A stretch of 64,000 nucleotides of DNA from positions 92,345 to 156,344 of the forward strand of contig MARA01000063.1 in NCBI GenBank assembly GCA_001792895.1. Direction: 5' to 3'. The notes under the pieces are model-generated. The model was not told the DNA's origin. It worked only from the letters and a program-made list of their open reading frames with translations, and did no database searches. The position numbers and the translations under genes were made by a program. Shown piece by piece: positions 1 through 11,017 of this stretch. How positions within the stretch are numbered: the first letter of the stretch is position 1; the number at the start of each line of letters is the position of its first letter. The DNA is from Lentinus brumalis (Eukaryota; Basidiomycota; Agaricomycetes; Polyporales; Polyporaceae).

Positions 1-349
1 TGTGTAAATCGACATAGCTACATTGTTACTAGTACGAATTGCCTGAGGAGTCCCTCGAACACCCGAATCCCATCGCCGCTGCGGCACAACCTGGCAGCGA
101 AGAACGCCGGCATACGACGGCAGCAAACCCAACCGCAACCGAAGAACAAACCGCCATGTTACCGCGGACTTTGTCCTGCCCGCGGGTGCCGGGCGCCTTG
201 CACGTGACAACGGACAACGACGCAATTTCAGTCGCACGAATCACATCACCGCTGCTGCGCAATCTGGGAGAGAAGAACGTCAGCATACGACTGCAGGAAA
301 CCGGAGGGCGACCCGCGTCGCATACAGCAACCCAATTGAATCCCAGGCT

Positions 350-1520
350 CCGCCGACTCGACGGCTGCCGCCCACATGTCACCCAAGGCAAGCAGACGTC
401 CTGCACCTCACGGTGCGAGTCGACGTGCCACGCAAACGTGTTGGAGGTCCCTCCGCGCTGCCAGGTACCCCACAGCACACGCGGCAGGGACGCGTCTCGC
501 AACGCTGGCTCCAAGCACATTGCGTCGGGTCCGACTGTCATTCCGTCTGTCGCTCTCGTAGCGGCTGCGACTGCACGCGGGGAAATCCGCGCACAATCTA
601 GCCACAGCTACACGCAGAGACGGCGGAGACACTCGGGCAGCGGTGTTGAGTCGTCCAGGCGGGTTGTTGAATATTTTGGTACTGACCGGATCCTTGAGTG
701 ACCACGCAGCGCAGCCGTGACGTTGCCCGCTGCCACCCGTCCCCGAACTCAGCGCCCGGACATCGACTGCAAGCGGGGCAATCCGCACGCAATCTAGTCA
801 TAGCGGGGCTGAGACGGAGAATTTGGACGTGCGAACGTTTGCGACGGATCTTGAGGACCATGCCTTGCGAGGACGCACCAGATCGTTGGCGGGGAGCCGC
901 AGAGAATAAGGCCTAAGGCTTGAAGCTTGACCGTTGAGAGTTGAAGCTCGAGGGTCGACGTTGAAGCTTGGAACGTTGAGTCACCGCGTTGATCGACGTA
1001 ACCACGGATGTCGCTGCGACCCGTCCCCGAACTCAGCGCCCGGACATCGACTGCACGCGGGGCAATCCGCACGCAATCTAGTCATAGCGGGGCTGAGACG
1101 GAGAATTTGGACGTGCGAACGTTTGCGACGGATCTTGAGGACCATGCCTTGCGAGGACGCACCAGACTGTTGGCGGGGAGCCGCAGAGGATAAGGCCTAA
1201 GGCTTGAAGCTTGACCGTTGAGAGTTGAAGCTCGAGGGTCGACGTTGAAGCTTGGAACGTTGAGTCACCGCGTTGATCGACGTAACCACGGATGTCGCTG
1301 CGACCCGTCCCCGAACTCAGCGCACGGACATCGACTGCACGCGGGGCAATCCGCACGCAATCTAGTCATAGCGGGGCTGAGACGGACGACCCGGCCACGC
1401 GAACCATCGCCGCACGCTTGCAACATTGAGGATGGTCGGCGGGAGGAAGAAGGGAGCGACGCTGGCAGACACGTTCTGTACGTCCCGGGTTGATCCGAGG
1501 CCACCCGCAACTCCCACGGG
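350..1520 (+). repeat. Subtelomeric repeat, copy A
   Basis: First of five dispersed copies of one repeat family, all in the same orientation (others near 21690, 38285, 47910 and 59855). The leading part (about 350-730) carries the shared block with GACGTCCTGCACCTCACGG. It is followed by tandem modules of exactly 284 bp, shown by the anchor CGTCCCCGAACTCAGCGC at 738, 1022 and 1306. The many overlapping open frames here recur in every copy and in both strands, so I treat them as non-coding. The copy ends in a block ending CCGCAACTCCCACGGG, without the CCATGG minisatellite seen in other copies. Confidence 0.9.
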
Positions 1521-2365
1521 CTCTGCCCTCCGAGCGTGGAGTCGTGCTGGACAAGCTGATCAACCTCGAGCCTCGTCTTCCCCAGGAGTACGTCGACCGG
1601 TGTTCCCATCTGCGTCCAAACCTCATCGCCCCCATTCAAGGCACCGGCCACGCTGAAACCACCCAACGCGTGGGAGCTGGCCAACGACGCGGGCCGCCCG
1701 ATCACAAGGACACACAAGGACGAATGCTGGATGACAAGGTACGTCAGAACCTCGTCGCGGTGCTTACTCGTCTCAGACATACGTTGGACTTCCCTTCAGC
1801 CCATTCAGAATGCGACACATAGTCGAACGGTGCAGGGTGGACGTGCAGGACGAAGGGTTGGCTTGCATGGCTTGAGGAAAACCGATGGAGACCGGTCAGT
1901 AGTCACCTCCTTAGATCGCACTACTGCGTGTTTGGTGAACATAGTAGCATGCCGCGAACGCGCTGCTCTCGTTTCAAGCAAGCATTCAAGAGGATGTCCT
2001 GCAACCTCGATGGGGATCGCATGCCGCCTCAAGAAACCTGTCCCCACGAAGCGGGGACCCACTGTGTCGCCGATCTCTCGGCCCTCATCTGCGCGGGGCG
2101 CGTCCACCGTTTGGGCACGCAATGCGCCTTCCCCAGCCGTCTTGTCCGTCCGTGAAGCCTGTGTCTCCCCAGTCGCTCTGCCTCTCCGCGGCTACTGGTC
2201 GCCATTGGTCATGCGGGAACTCCCTCCGCCGCAGGTGTCCGCTCCCCAGATCAGGCCCAGCGTTCGGTCGCCCAGCTGCATGTCCTTCTCCGCTACATCG
2301 CCGTCCCCACTCGCCTCGCCGAACCGTGAGCACTCCAGTCTCAGGCGATCCTGAATTGGCGCAAG
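1521..2365. other. No supportable gene
   Basis: Open frames exist on both strands, but none shows a recognisable motif, a convincing splice structure or resemblance to other parts of the window. It may include the decayed 5' part of the transposase relic that follows. Confidence 0.4.
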
Positions 2366-3950
2366 ATGCAGCACATGCGTATGTGGTCTCTCCGTCTTAT
2401 GGTACTTGTACTGATGCTCCTCAGCGGAATTCCTGGGCCGCAAGCTTCGGGAGGCGTACGGTACTTCGCCAGTTTGACCGCCCGGGCCGGGCCGGCGAAG
2501 GTCACAGAGTGGATCAAGGTCGACGTAGACGATCAGGCACTCACCCCGCTCACATGCCGCGCGAAGGAGCAAGCCTTTTTCGAAGGTCGCAACATGTACG
2601 TCACGGAGCAGAGTGACCGTGAATGTAAGTGTTCTGCACGCTACGCACCCCTCTCTCATTGCGGTTCCATGGTACCTACGATCGAGAAGGCTTTGCAAAC
2701 CCTCATCAAGGCGGACAACGCCAAAGGCGGCACTCACATCAAAGAAGCAGTCTCGCGCATGCGTGGCGCCGCGGTCCTCTTCATCAAAGCCGGCGTAGAC
2801 CTACATCAAGAGCTGTACGTGCGCGCCCGTCACGCCTCAGCTGCCCTGACTTGCTGACCTTATCACTTGCAGTCTGCACCTACGCTACGTCCGCGAGAGA
2901 GACAAACACCGGCGTAAAGTCGTGGACGACGGATTGCTATGGGTAACCTGGCAATCGTTCTGCAAGAAGCTGGAGCGTTGGCGGCCTTCGCAGCCCAGTC
3001 GTTCGAGGACTTCCTGCTGAGCAGGGACGATGCAGCGTTCGCCCAGGACGAGGACGAGTGCGATGCACACGGAGACTTCCTCGAGGAGGTGGTGGGATAA
3101 CCCTCGGACTTTACCGAAGCAGAGCGCGAAGAATATGCCCTGGAAGACCTCGGCAGCGTGGAACTAAGTATCCGAACGGGTCTCGCCTTCGACCATCTCA
3201 AGCAAATCCGCCTCGCCGTGCAGCACCGCGCCGCTCAGATTGAGGCCAACAAGACGTCAGTGCGCGGCAACCAAGCAAGTGCTAGTGTGCAGCAGGACAT
3301 CGACAAGATACAGAAGCTCACGCGTTTGTACGGTACTCGGCACAACGAGAACTACCGACGCATCTCCGACTTACGACGCACCGAGTACGACGCCGCCACG
3401 GACAGTGCACTCCTGGCGGTCGACTGCGCCTTCTCGACCTCGACAAAGATCTCGCGATTGCCCATCTCGCCGCCACGCGCACCCTCAGCGATACCAAGAA
3501 GCCCGGTTCGTGGATCTGGACGGCTTTCGATCCCTCTGTGGAAGAGGTAGCTTCCCGCAAGGGGAAAGGCAAAGGCCCAGACATTGCTGCAATCCGTAAG
3601 TGTCGAGCTTTATCTGTGCGTGCATGCGCGCTGCCCTTCTTGCAGTCGAGTTCAAGCAGTGCATCCCAGCGAAAGCGGAAAAGCACCGGGCCGACGAGTT
3701 CGTGAGCCGGTTGTCCGCCGAGTTCCGTTTCACGCGCGATGGTTTCGGTCGGCTACCTCGGCGAGAAATGGGATCAGGCTGCGAAGACCGAAGGCATGGC
3801 GAAGCGCAAAGCCGCGTACGCGCACAAGAAGGCGACCACGTGGAGGCGCAAGCGCGAGCAGGCCATCGACCGATACGAGGCTTCGCGCCGCGAGGGCGTC
3901 GACAGCGAGAAGCTCGATCATACTCTGGTGAGTGAACTACTTCAGCTGTG
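2366..3950 (+). pseudogene. KDZ-type transposase, C-terminal relic
   Basis: Degenerate coding stretch on the + strand. Recognisable blocks run in order: a helical segment with GGTHIKEAVSRMRGAAV (about 2730-2780), an acidic segment starting MGNLAIVLQEAG (2939), a coiled-coil segment with IRLAVQHRAAQIEANK (about 3210) and a block containing GSWIWTAFDPSVEEV (about 3510-3555), then a Lys/Arg-rich helix ending near 3930. This order (coiled coil, a W-x-W motif, charged helix) resembles my recollection of the C-terminus of basidiomycete KDZ (Kyakuja-Dileera-Zisupton) transposases. The frame is broken by an in-frame TAA at 3098-3100 and by frame changes near 2939, 3415 and 3740, partly mixed with plausible introns (for example 2814-2873). 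The catalytic core is not visible. It could instead be an unrelated coiled-coil gene. The family assignment is inference. Confidence 0.45.
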
Positions 3951-4664
3951 ACGCACTCGCTCACTCCGCGATCAGTCGGTTCGTTCGTACCTCGAACAGA
4001 TCTTTGACGATCTTACCGATGGGAACCGATTATGAAGGCCATGCGCATGGACTAGGACGACCTAATGAACGTGAATTTCCTCGGATCACACAGTCATATC
4101 TCCACATTGATGTATAGCTCTTCCGCCGTCGTACTATATGCAGTTCTATCTCAGTCGCCGGCGTTCTACCGGCGTTCATTCTGCCTCCTTTTTTCGGCCA
4201 GGCACACAGGTCTGTAATTGCACAGCCACCCCCACACACACCGCCACAGGATTAGACTTCCTTCGGAACGTCATCCGATCGAGTGTTGCGATGCGCCTCT
4301 GAACCGTATCCAATGGGAGCCATTCGGTGCCAGGAGGACATGGTGGGTCTCGCATGCCATTGAAAAACCTGAGGTGTGTACTGACTTGACGTTTACAGGT
4401 TTGGACAGAAGAAAGCAAGAGCAGCTCACCGATACACCTTCCCGGATTGACGATGATCGTCGATTTCAGCGTTCACAAAAGGTATCCTCCATAGTCTGGA
4501 CAAACAGACAGAACCTCAGTACTTGCGCAAGCTGTTCATGAGGACCGCGGCCACGTTGTCGAGAAGCGGCGTAAGCGCCGGCGTGCAGGGTCGCGTTGAC
4601 GGCTCGCGTTCAGACAAGTTCATCCACAACTGACGACGCAATCCTACGCGTGTTCCTCGTCAAC
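3951..4664 (+). other. Unresolved, possible 5' exons of the HicA-like gene
   Basis: Short coding-like pieces such as a frame with PQYLRKLFMRTAATL near 4515-4560 may be exons upstream of the gene at 4665, but I could not join them in a single frame. Otherwise nothing is recognisable. Confidence 0.3.
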
Positions 4665-5232
4665 ATGGCCGCCGTTCCGCCTCAGCACTGGATGATCGCT
4701 CTTGAGGCTCCGCACTACAACGTACGTCGATCCGGCGCCGGTTAGCGTTCTCACTCCGTACTGTGCTCACAATTGTAACAGCTCTTCATGTCGATCTTCA
4801 AGGGCGAGGTCAACGCTCGTTATGAAGTCAAGGAGAAGGACTTTATTCTGGTGCGCATACGGACTCAGAGTGCGCTCGCATGGATTGCTCATTGAACGTT
4901 CAGGCGATGAAGGCAGTGGGCTTCAAGTTCTCGGCGAAGAAGAAGGGTTCGCGCCGCCACTTCGTCGCTATCGGAGAGACCGCGGAGTTCTACGGAAAAA
5001 CGCCGTATGTTTATCATCTGGTACGTGATCAGACCTTATGCGCGACCTCGAGCTGACAGCCTGCAAGCACGGCCAAGTGCTTGACAAGCACAAGCAAGAT
5101 CTGTGCGTGCTTGGACCTTGCGTGTATACTAACATTCTAATCCTTCCTGGCCCTAGGATCGCGAAAGACCTGCGCGTCCTATACGACTGGAACGCGCAGA
5201 CGTTCGTCCTTGAGAACGTGCGTGAAGAGTAA
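4665..5232 (+). CDS. Small HicA-like fungal protein
   Basis: Five short exons join cleanly: 4665-4721, 4782-4850, 4904-5020, 5068-5102 and 5157-5232, all with GT-AG introns. The ATG at 4665 is the first usable one in this frame, but the gene may extend upstream. The product has a helix with FKGEVNARYEVKEKDF, then GFKFSAKKKGSRRHFV, a short HG-containing strand, and a C-terminus with YDWNAQTFVLENV. That order (helix, Gly-Ser-x-x strand, His strand, amphipathic helix) resembles the HicA/YcfA double-stranded-RNA-binding-like fold, which I recall as a C-terminal domain in many fungal proteins of unknown role. In bacteria the fold is an mRNA interferase. Whether this copy has any nuclease activity cannot be told from sequence. 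The gene looks intact although its neighbours on both sides are decayed. Confidence 0.5.
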
Positions 5233-5494
5233 TTCAGATTGGGAAATCGCGCAGTATCTATGGTACATAGATACGTGTGTACTGTTTCCTTGACAAAACA
5301 CTGTAACGAAAGACTCTGTTGCCCTGTCTCGCCCTTGGATCTCGCACTTACATAGATAGAGGCATACTACGCGACGACGAGAGGGGCGACGGCGAGCTGG
5401 CGCAACTCGAACGGTCGCGAGATCTGTGATCTGAGACCCAGCAGGACGAAGGCTAGGCCACTTCGCTGCACCCCTCGAGCTCCTCTGCCTGATC

Positions 5495-6463
5495 ATGACT
5501 CTCCTCCGCATTGACTCAGCAACCTATGCTGGAACGACGTTCACGACCCCCAAGCGCCACATCTTCGCAGAACACTATGTCAAGCAGGCTTCAGCGGCAA
5601 GGAATATCGCCAATACATCGTTGTCCCTGGAGTCCTCGGTGGGCACGATCCCTCCGCCCGCAGTCCTAACCATGTATCGCGCTCCAGTGGAGCCTCATCT
5701 GGTGTACGGCCGCGAGGTGGCTCTCGATGTGAGCGACTCGGAGTTAAAGCCTCTGCTGGCCGTGCAGCACACCTACCTGCGCCGCGCTCTTGGTCTAGGC
5801 TCACACTCACAACTTACTCCGTTATTCACCGAGACGGCGGGGATCTGGCCGTTGCGACACCGCCGTGCGGTCCTGATGCTGCGCTATCTTCGCTATGTCC
5901 TGCACGACGAGCCCGCTCTTGCGCTGGCCGCGGTGCGGGAGGCTTGGACTCTTGCGCAGCAGGGTCACTCCACCTGGTGGAGTGATCTCTGCCGCAGCCT
6001 CATCACCCTGCCCGAGCCGGTCGCGATTGAGCTCGACGTCCGGCCGACAATGGACATGGTCGCGGGGCTACTCAAGGCCTTGGAGCGATCGCTCGCACAG
6101 CACCTCTACAAGTCCATTCATGACTCGCGTCGACTAGTACCCCTGCTGTGGGCTCGTTTCAGGAGCCTCCCTCCCACCCTGACGCTCTCGCAGGTCTGCG
6201 CGCAGCAACCGTACCTCAAGCTCACTCACACTAAGCCTCGCGAGGCTCTCTTTCGGCTCCTCACAGTACGCCGACTAGCGCGACCTTGTGTAATCTCTCG
6301 GTGTGGGCAACCCTGTCACGAGAGCGACGCGCAGACCCGTCGCGCAACCGAGTTGGACGACCCGCTGATCGCCACTGCACTCCTTCAATCGGCGACGAGC
6401 CCCTGCCTAGTGAGGCTCAGAAGCCTTGCTTCCGTGGACGAGCGTCCCCACTCCCAGTCGTAA
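5495..6463 (+). pseudogene. LINE (non-LTR retrotransposon) RT C-terminal fragment
   Basis: A 322-codon open frame whose content matches the region after the reverse transcriptase palm in basidiomycete non-LTR elements. It has a helix with HYVKQASAARNIANTSL, a segment with YRAPVEPHLVYGREVAL, then LAVQHTYLRRALGLGSHSQL and LFTETAGIWPLRHRRAVL, where the thumb/connection part is expected. The catalytic YxDD box lies upstream in the family and is absent here, so this is a 5'-truncated insertion, as is usual for LINEs. A second frame (about 6500-6660, with LLLCQIERLVSL) may continue the element after a frameshift. The ATG at 5495 is probably not a true start. No poly(A) tail or target-site duplication could be found by eye. 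Confidence 0.7.
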
Positions 6464-7123
6464 CCGCAATCGTCTTCGTCCGCTGGCTTCTCGTCAGTGC
6501 ATCCTACTAGTCGCTGGAGACGACATGACGCGCTCTCGGCGAGGGTCTCCCCTCTTGCACTTGCTTCTATGTCAGATCGAACGTCTTGTATCCCTCACGA
6601 AAGTGCGTACACTCAGCGCTCTTGTACCTGCGTCCACCTCTTTCGCAGTTCTCCGACATTGTGCTCGACGCCAGTCCAGTCTGCACACTCCGCACCTCGC
6701 TTCCGCGACCAAGCTACGTCCGGAGTCGTTGTGCCAACTCGATCGCGGGTCAAGCCAGAGGTACGAGTGCTACTGCCTCGTGTCGTCGACGCATACTGAC
6801 GTACCTGATCATGCAGAACATGCTGACGGGAGATGGCATTGCGCTCTCTTCAGCCTCAAGTTGACTTAACCCTAGGTTCGATTCCTGCGTGCTCTTATGG
6901 CCGCATAAACATCCGTTTTTTCTGGTTCGATTCCACCGCTCGATGCATGCGCAGAGCGGCTTACACATTCCCGATATGGCAGGTAGACGCCCGCGCGAAA
7001 TTCTGTGCGTGTTCACGGAATTATGCCAAGCACTGTAAGCCAGTAGGGAGTATCAGCAGAACCCCGCGTCACCCCACTCATCGCGTCGCCAGGCGACAAA
7101 AATGGAGACACCCAAGCCACATA
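6464..7123. other. Probable LINE remnant, no gene
   Basis: The first 200 bp may continue the LINE fragment in another frame. The rest holds no supportable gene. Confidence 0.35.
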
Positions 7124-7206
7124 CAGCCCTGCAGGAATCGAACCTGCGACCACGACGTGCAGGAGCAGAGCTTCGAGGTGGTCTACCAACTAAGCCAGGA
7201 GGGCTG
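7124..7206 (-). tRNA. tRNA gene or tRNA-derived sequence (decayed?)
   Basis: On the - strand an 83-nt stretch begins CAGCCCT and ends AGGGCTG, a perfect 7-bp acceptor-like stem. It holds a consensus A box (TGGCTTAGTTGG) and a consensus B box (GGTTCGATTCC) in a perfect 5-bp T stem (GCAGG/CCTGC). Two extra bases lie between the acceptor stem and the A box, and no clean anticodon stem fits a canonical layout. A 5-bp ACCAC/GTGGT stem would enclose a 24-nt loop, compatible with a 17-nt intron and a CGA anticodon, but the variable loop would then be too short. So the isotype is undetermined and this may be a pseudogene or a tRNA-derived SINE head. Confidence 0.5.
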
Positions 7207-8205
7207 GTACACAGTACCATTAGCACCCACGAGCGGTCGACCGCTCGCGGCAGGGTGACGGGTGTCAGTGAACGTAGCATTGGATGCATAAGTATGGTAT
7301 TTGCACTCAACACGTGTCCGGCGGCGTTCGGTTGTCTTCTATAGGCATGCTCTGAACACGATCCAGGAGCCTGATGAAGGTGCGTACATAACGCTTCTCA
7401 TTGTACTCACGATCCTGTCCATTTCCCTTTCTATGACGCATATATCACTGCGAGTCCCCGCTCATCTCTCCGCCTCTTCGAGATTCGTCTTACTCCCGCA
7501 GGACGTGTCGTAGTATGTCCCATGTGGCATCACTCATACACACACGCACACTCTGCTGAGTGCTCACGCACTTTAGCTCTCTGCTGATCAATCACATTCA
7601 TTCGTCACAGTCCAGACCGTCGCACGACGCCGCCACGTCTGCTCGACGCTCGTATCGCGGCGGTCACGGCGTCGCCGGCAGCGGAGGCGCGTGCTCCGAA
7701 GTAGATGACCGTGAGGCCGGTATCTATGTACTGGTCCATTTGTATATAGACATTTGTATATTAGATGAATATGTGCCGATTGCAGTACAGCTCCGTTGCA
7801 TCTGCAGATCACAAAGCTTTGAGTCAATTTCACGCCAGAAGCACCGTGGCCGGAAGGGGGGCCAGCCCTCGCAGGTCGTCCGTCAAACCCTTCAGATAAG
7901 CTGCACAGAAATGTCCCGTTCTCCAAATATCCTCTCTGGCAGGGAATCTCCCGAAATGTCCGGAATAACTTAGGTCTTCTGAAGATTCTCTGCTCGTGAT
8001 CTCCTGTGTGGTTATCGTCCAAGCGCCGTCGTCCCAGCGCTTCTGCCGCGGAACACCGCAGATCAAACCTAATGTGAGCCACATGGTGGTCTAGGCGCTT
8101 CCTCTTTCGTCCCAAGCTCCCGCCACCAACATCATCGTCTACCTTCCCAACTCGACCGCAGCATTCCAACTCACACGTTCCGCGACGACGCACAGTGCAG
8201 AAATC
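7207..8205. other. No supportable gene
   Basis: A long - strand open frame (7588-8448) overlaps the start of the gene at 8206 and has no recognisable features, so I did not call it. The last 150 bp before 8206 are probably promoter/5' leader of that gene. Confidence 0.4.
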
Positions 8206-10840
8206 ATGGACCACGCAAGCAGCGAACCTCACGCAGCACCTACCGAACAGTTTTCGGCTCCTCACAATCCAGTTGGCGACGGTCTGCCGCCTCCGCTCGC
8301 CATACCGCCTCCAATTCCACCCCTCATGCCGCTCTCGTCTTGCCGACAGCCCCGGCGGCCCCTTCAGTGGTCGTGTCCGGATGAGTGCCGAATGCTCGTC
8401 GCTCATGTTGAGCAGCCGTGTCCCCCATGCCACGCCTTTTTGGAGCACACCGAAGCTGCTTTATCCGATCCGCAATACATCGAAGCCCACGAGGAAGGCC
8501 GCGCCCGACAGCAATCTCGCTACTACACGTATCTCGAGCAACATTTCGCGTTCGCGGGGGGCAAGCTACATGCGGACTGGACGAGCAGGTCAGGGAGCTG
8601 AGGTCGCAGCAACAGATCTTGATGACGAAGCTGAGCGAACAAGAGTCCACCTTTCGTGCCCAACTCCAGGTTGCGCACGATGCGCGCGATCTCTACCGTC
8701 AAGAAGCTGAGAACCTCCGCACCCGCGTCGCTCGCCTCGAAGAAGAAGCACAGTCGCAATCACCCGCAGATCGCGCTGCACAAGGGGACCCGTCCGTTGC
8801 AACCACAACCCGCTCCCGCCCCACATCTCCTCCTAACCCGCCTCGCTCACCGCCGATCCTTCATACCCCTCCTCGTCATGAGCCCGCTCCTCCTCCCCGG
8901 AAGCAGCTGTCTCCGCTCCCTGACCGTCGGGGTCCCCCTCCCAGTCAAATCTTCTCCCCACGCCGACCCTCTCCCATCCCCGCATTCGCACGGCCCGGGT
9001 GGCGCCCGGCTCATGGACCCAATTACCGCTCGTCTTCTCGCGAGCCGCCCCCGCGGCGCCAGCATCATGAGCGATCGCGATCACCTCGTCGAGATGGCCC
9101 CAATTACCGCTCGTCTTCTCGCGAGCCGCCCCCGCGGCGCCAGCATCATGAGCGATCGCGATCACCTCGTCGAGATGGCCCCAAGTACCGCTCGTCTTCT
9201 CGCGAGCCGCCCCCACGGCGCCAGCATCATGAGCGATCGCGATCACCTCGTCGAGACACGCGCGGGCGTCCTTCTGATCAGTCACGCCCGTTGTCGTCCC
9301 GCCGTGACCCGCCACCTCACCAACACCTTCGTCAGCCACCCCGTCGCACGCCGCCCCCCCAAGCAGGGCCGTCGCGTGCAGGTAAGTAAAACACACCGAG
9401 GCTCCCAGTGCGTCCTGTTGAACGCTGACCGATCAGATCACGCTCCCCGTCGCACCCCGCCCCCCGAAGCAGGGCCGTCGAAGCCACCTAACCCAAGCTC
9501 CATCTCAAGTATCAGTTGTCGGGAAGGTAAGTCAGCCACACGGCGTCGCCGAGCTCGTCCTCTCAAACGCTGACCCCACTCAGATTACCCGGCGCATCGC
9601 ACCCAGCTCTCCGAAATTCGGCCGTCGCGGCAATCATCCCCAAGCTCCATGTCCGGTAATACTCGCGGCGCAGGTTAGCGAATTCAAACCGCGTTTCTGA
9701 GTGCACCTCATCTAACCGTTGACCCCACGTGAAGGTGTCGTTACTCGCAATGCCCCCGCTGGCACGGCTGCGCCCATCAGCACCCCACTTGTCGTAACTG
9801 GGTACGAGTCGGGCGACGATTGGAGTGAAGACGAGCCGGACAGTCCGTTCGACCCGCAAGCCGCAAAAAGGCTCCTCACCAAGCACATGCAACGCTCAGC
9901 TCGCAGATCTTCCGGGAAGCGCCCCGCATCCCAGGCGGCAACACGTTCACAGTACTCTCCAGACCCTGCTCACCCCGATCCTTCACCGCCGCCGTTACCA
10001 GCCGACGTGCCGGCATCCACTTCCGACAAGGACTGGCCTCAAGAACTGTCTCCGGTCCGGCCCACTGCAGTAACTCGAGCGCACTGCTGGGCCACCTATG
10101 TCCCTATGCGCAAGCACCAGGCTCTCGCGCTCCTCGCAGCCGCTGCTTCACTACAGCCCGGCGCCCACGCCCGTGCTTCCCATCTGGTCACGCAGATAGA
10201 CAACTACGCACCCTACATGGCCGTAGTCGGCATGAACGTGTTGAAGAACGCATGGAGGAGCCCTCGTCCTCCCCAGCTTACCGCCTCGCTCGACGAATGG
10301 GTACACTACTACACCGAGTGTCCCAACCTCATTCCTCCGCCACTAAGCTCGCCCCAGAACGCGCCGAATGCAATTCCATCCCGCGATCTCATCAATGGAC
10401 ATCTCATCTTCATGCGCGCCAACCCGCCCCCGCTACCTGGGCCCCGTAACCCCACCGTGGTATCCATCTTCAAGGCCACGACGGACCTTTTCTCCATCCC
10501 AGGCCTGTTCGAAGACCTCGTTCTGCGAGGACAGTACCCCAGGGCACACATTGAGAACATCCAGCCGTTCCCGCAGGACGTTCGCACACCAATAGGCGTT
10601 CACCATGTGGCTTGTTGGTACGCCCGATGCGGCATCCGGGCTGACTCCGTCCTGTCAGTAGAGCGCGTGTGTCGACGCACGCGCAACTTGCGGCACAAAA
10701 GGGCATTGGACGATGAGTCCCCATGGCAGGAATTTCCGCGCACTGCAGCCGACTTCCCAGCTGTCCCCCACTTCACTCTCATGCCCCCCTCGCTGCAATC
10801 TGGTCCTCCCCCACCTACCGCTACCACAGGAGGACAGTAA
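8206..10840 (+). CDS. Coiled-coil/RS-rich protein of an unnamed conserved basidiomycete family
   Basis: Multi-exon gene. The first exon starts at ATG 8206 with a Pro-rich segment and a Cys segment (WSCPDECRMLV, QPCPPCHAFL). Then come a coiled coil (about 8580-8760, with LRSQQQILMTKLSEQE), a long Pro/Arg/Ser-rich disordered region with three 27-residue repeats (9021-9259), short exons after donors near 9383 and 9528, and a long final exon from about 9720 to the stop at 10838-10840. The C-terminal third is globular, with segments such as QALALLAAAASLQPGAHARA and DLFSIPGLFEDLVLRGQYP. I recall similar proteins as large families in mushroom-forming fungi, commonly near the family represented by 17801-20898. 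The function is unknown. The RS-like repeats suggest RNA or protein binding, but that is only inference. Confidence 0.7.
9021..9259 (+). repeat. 81-bp tandem repeat, three copies, in coding sequence
   Basis: Three nearly identical 81-bp units start at 9021, 9102 and 9183. They encode a 27-residue unit rich in Arg, Ser and Pro (core YRSSSREPPPRR, then HHERSRSPRRD). The period is a multiple of three, so copy-number change would keep the frame. Confidence 0.95.
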
Positions 10841-11017
10841 GTAAGCCACTGCAAAGTGTACGTAGCGTACATGCATCAGTACAATGTAACTTTCGCACGG
10901 CATTTGGCCGATTCCACCAATTGTACAATTGACCATGAGCTATCTACCACCCAGAGGTTCATACACGAAACCGCTCAAGTCTGCAGTCGCAACCGTACCC
11001 AGCTGCGTGCGGTGTCC

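Noticed and set aside
7588..8448. 286-codon - strand frame
   Set aside because: Overlaps the start of the 8206 gene, has no motif and low-complexity composition.
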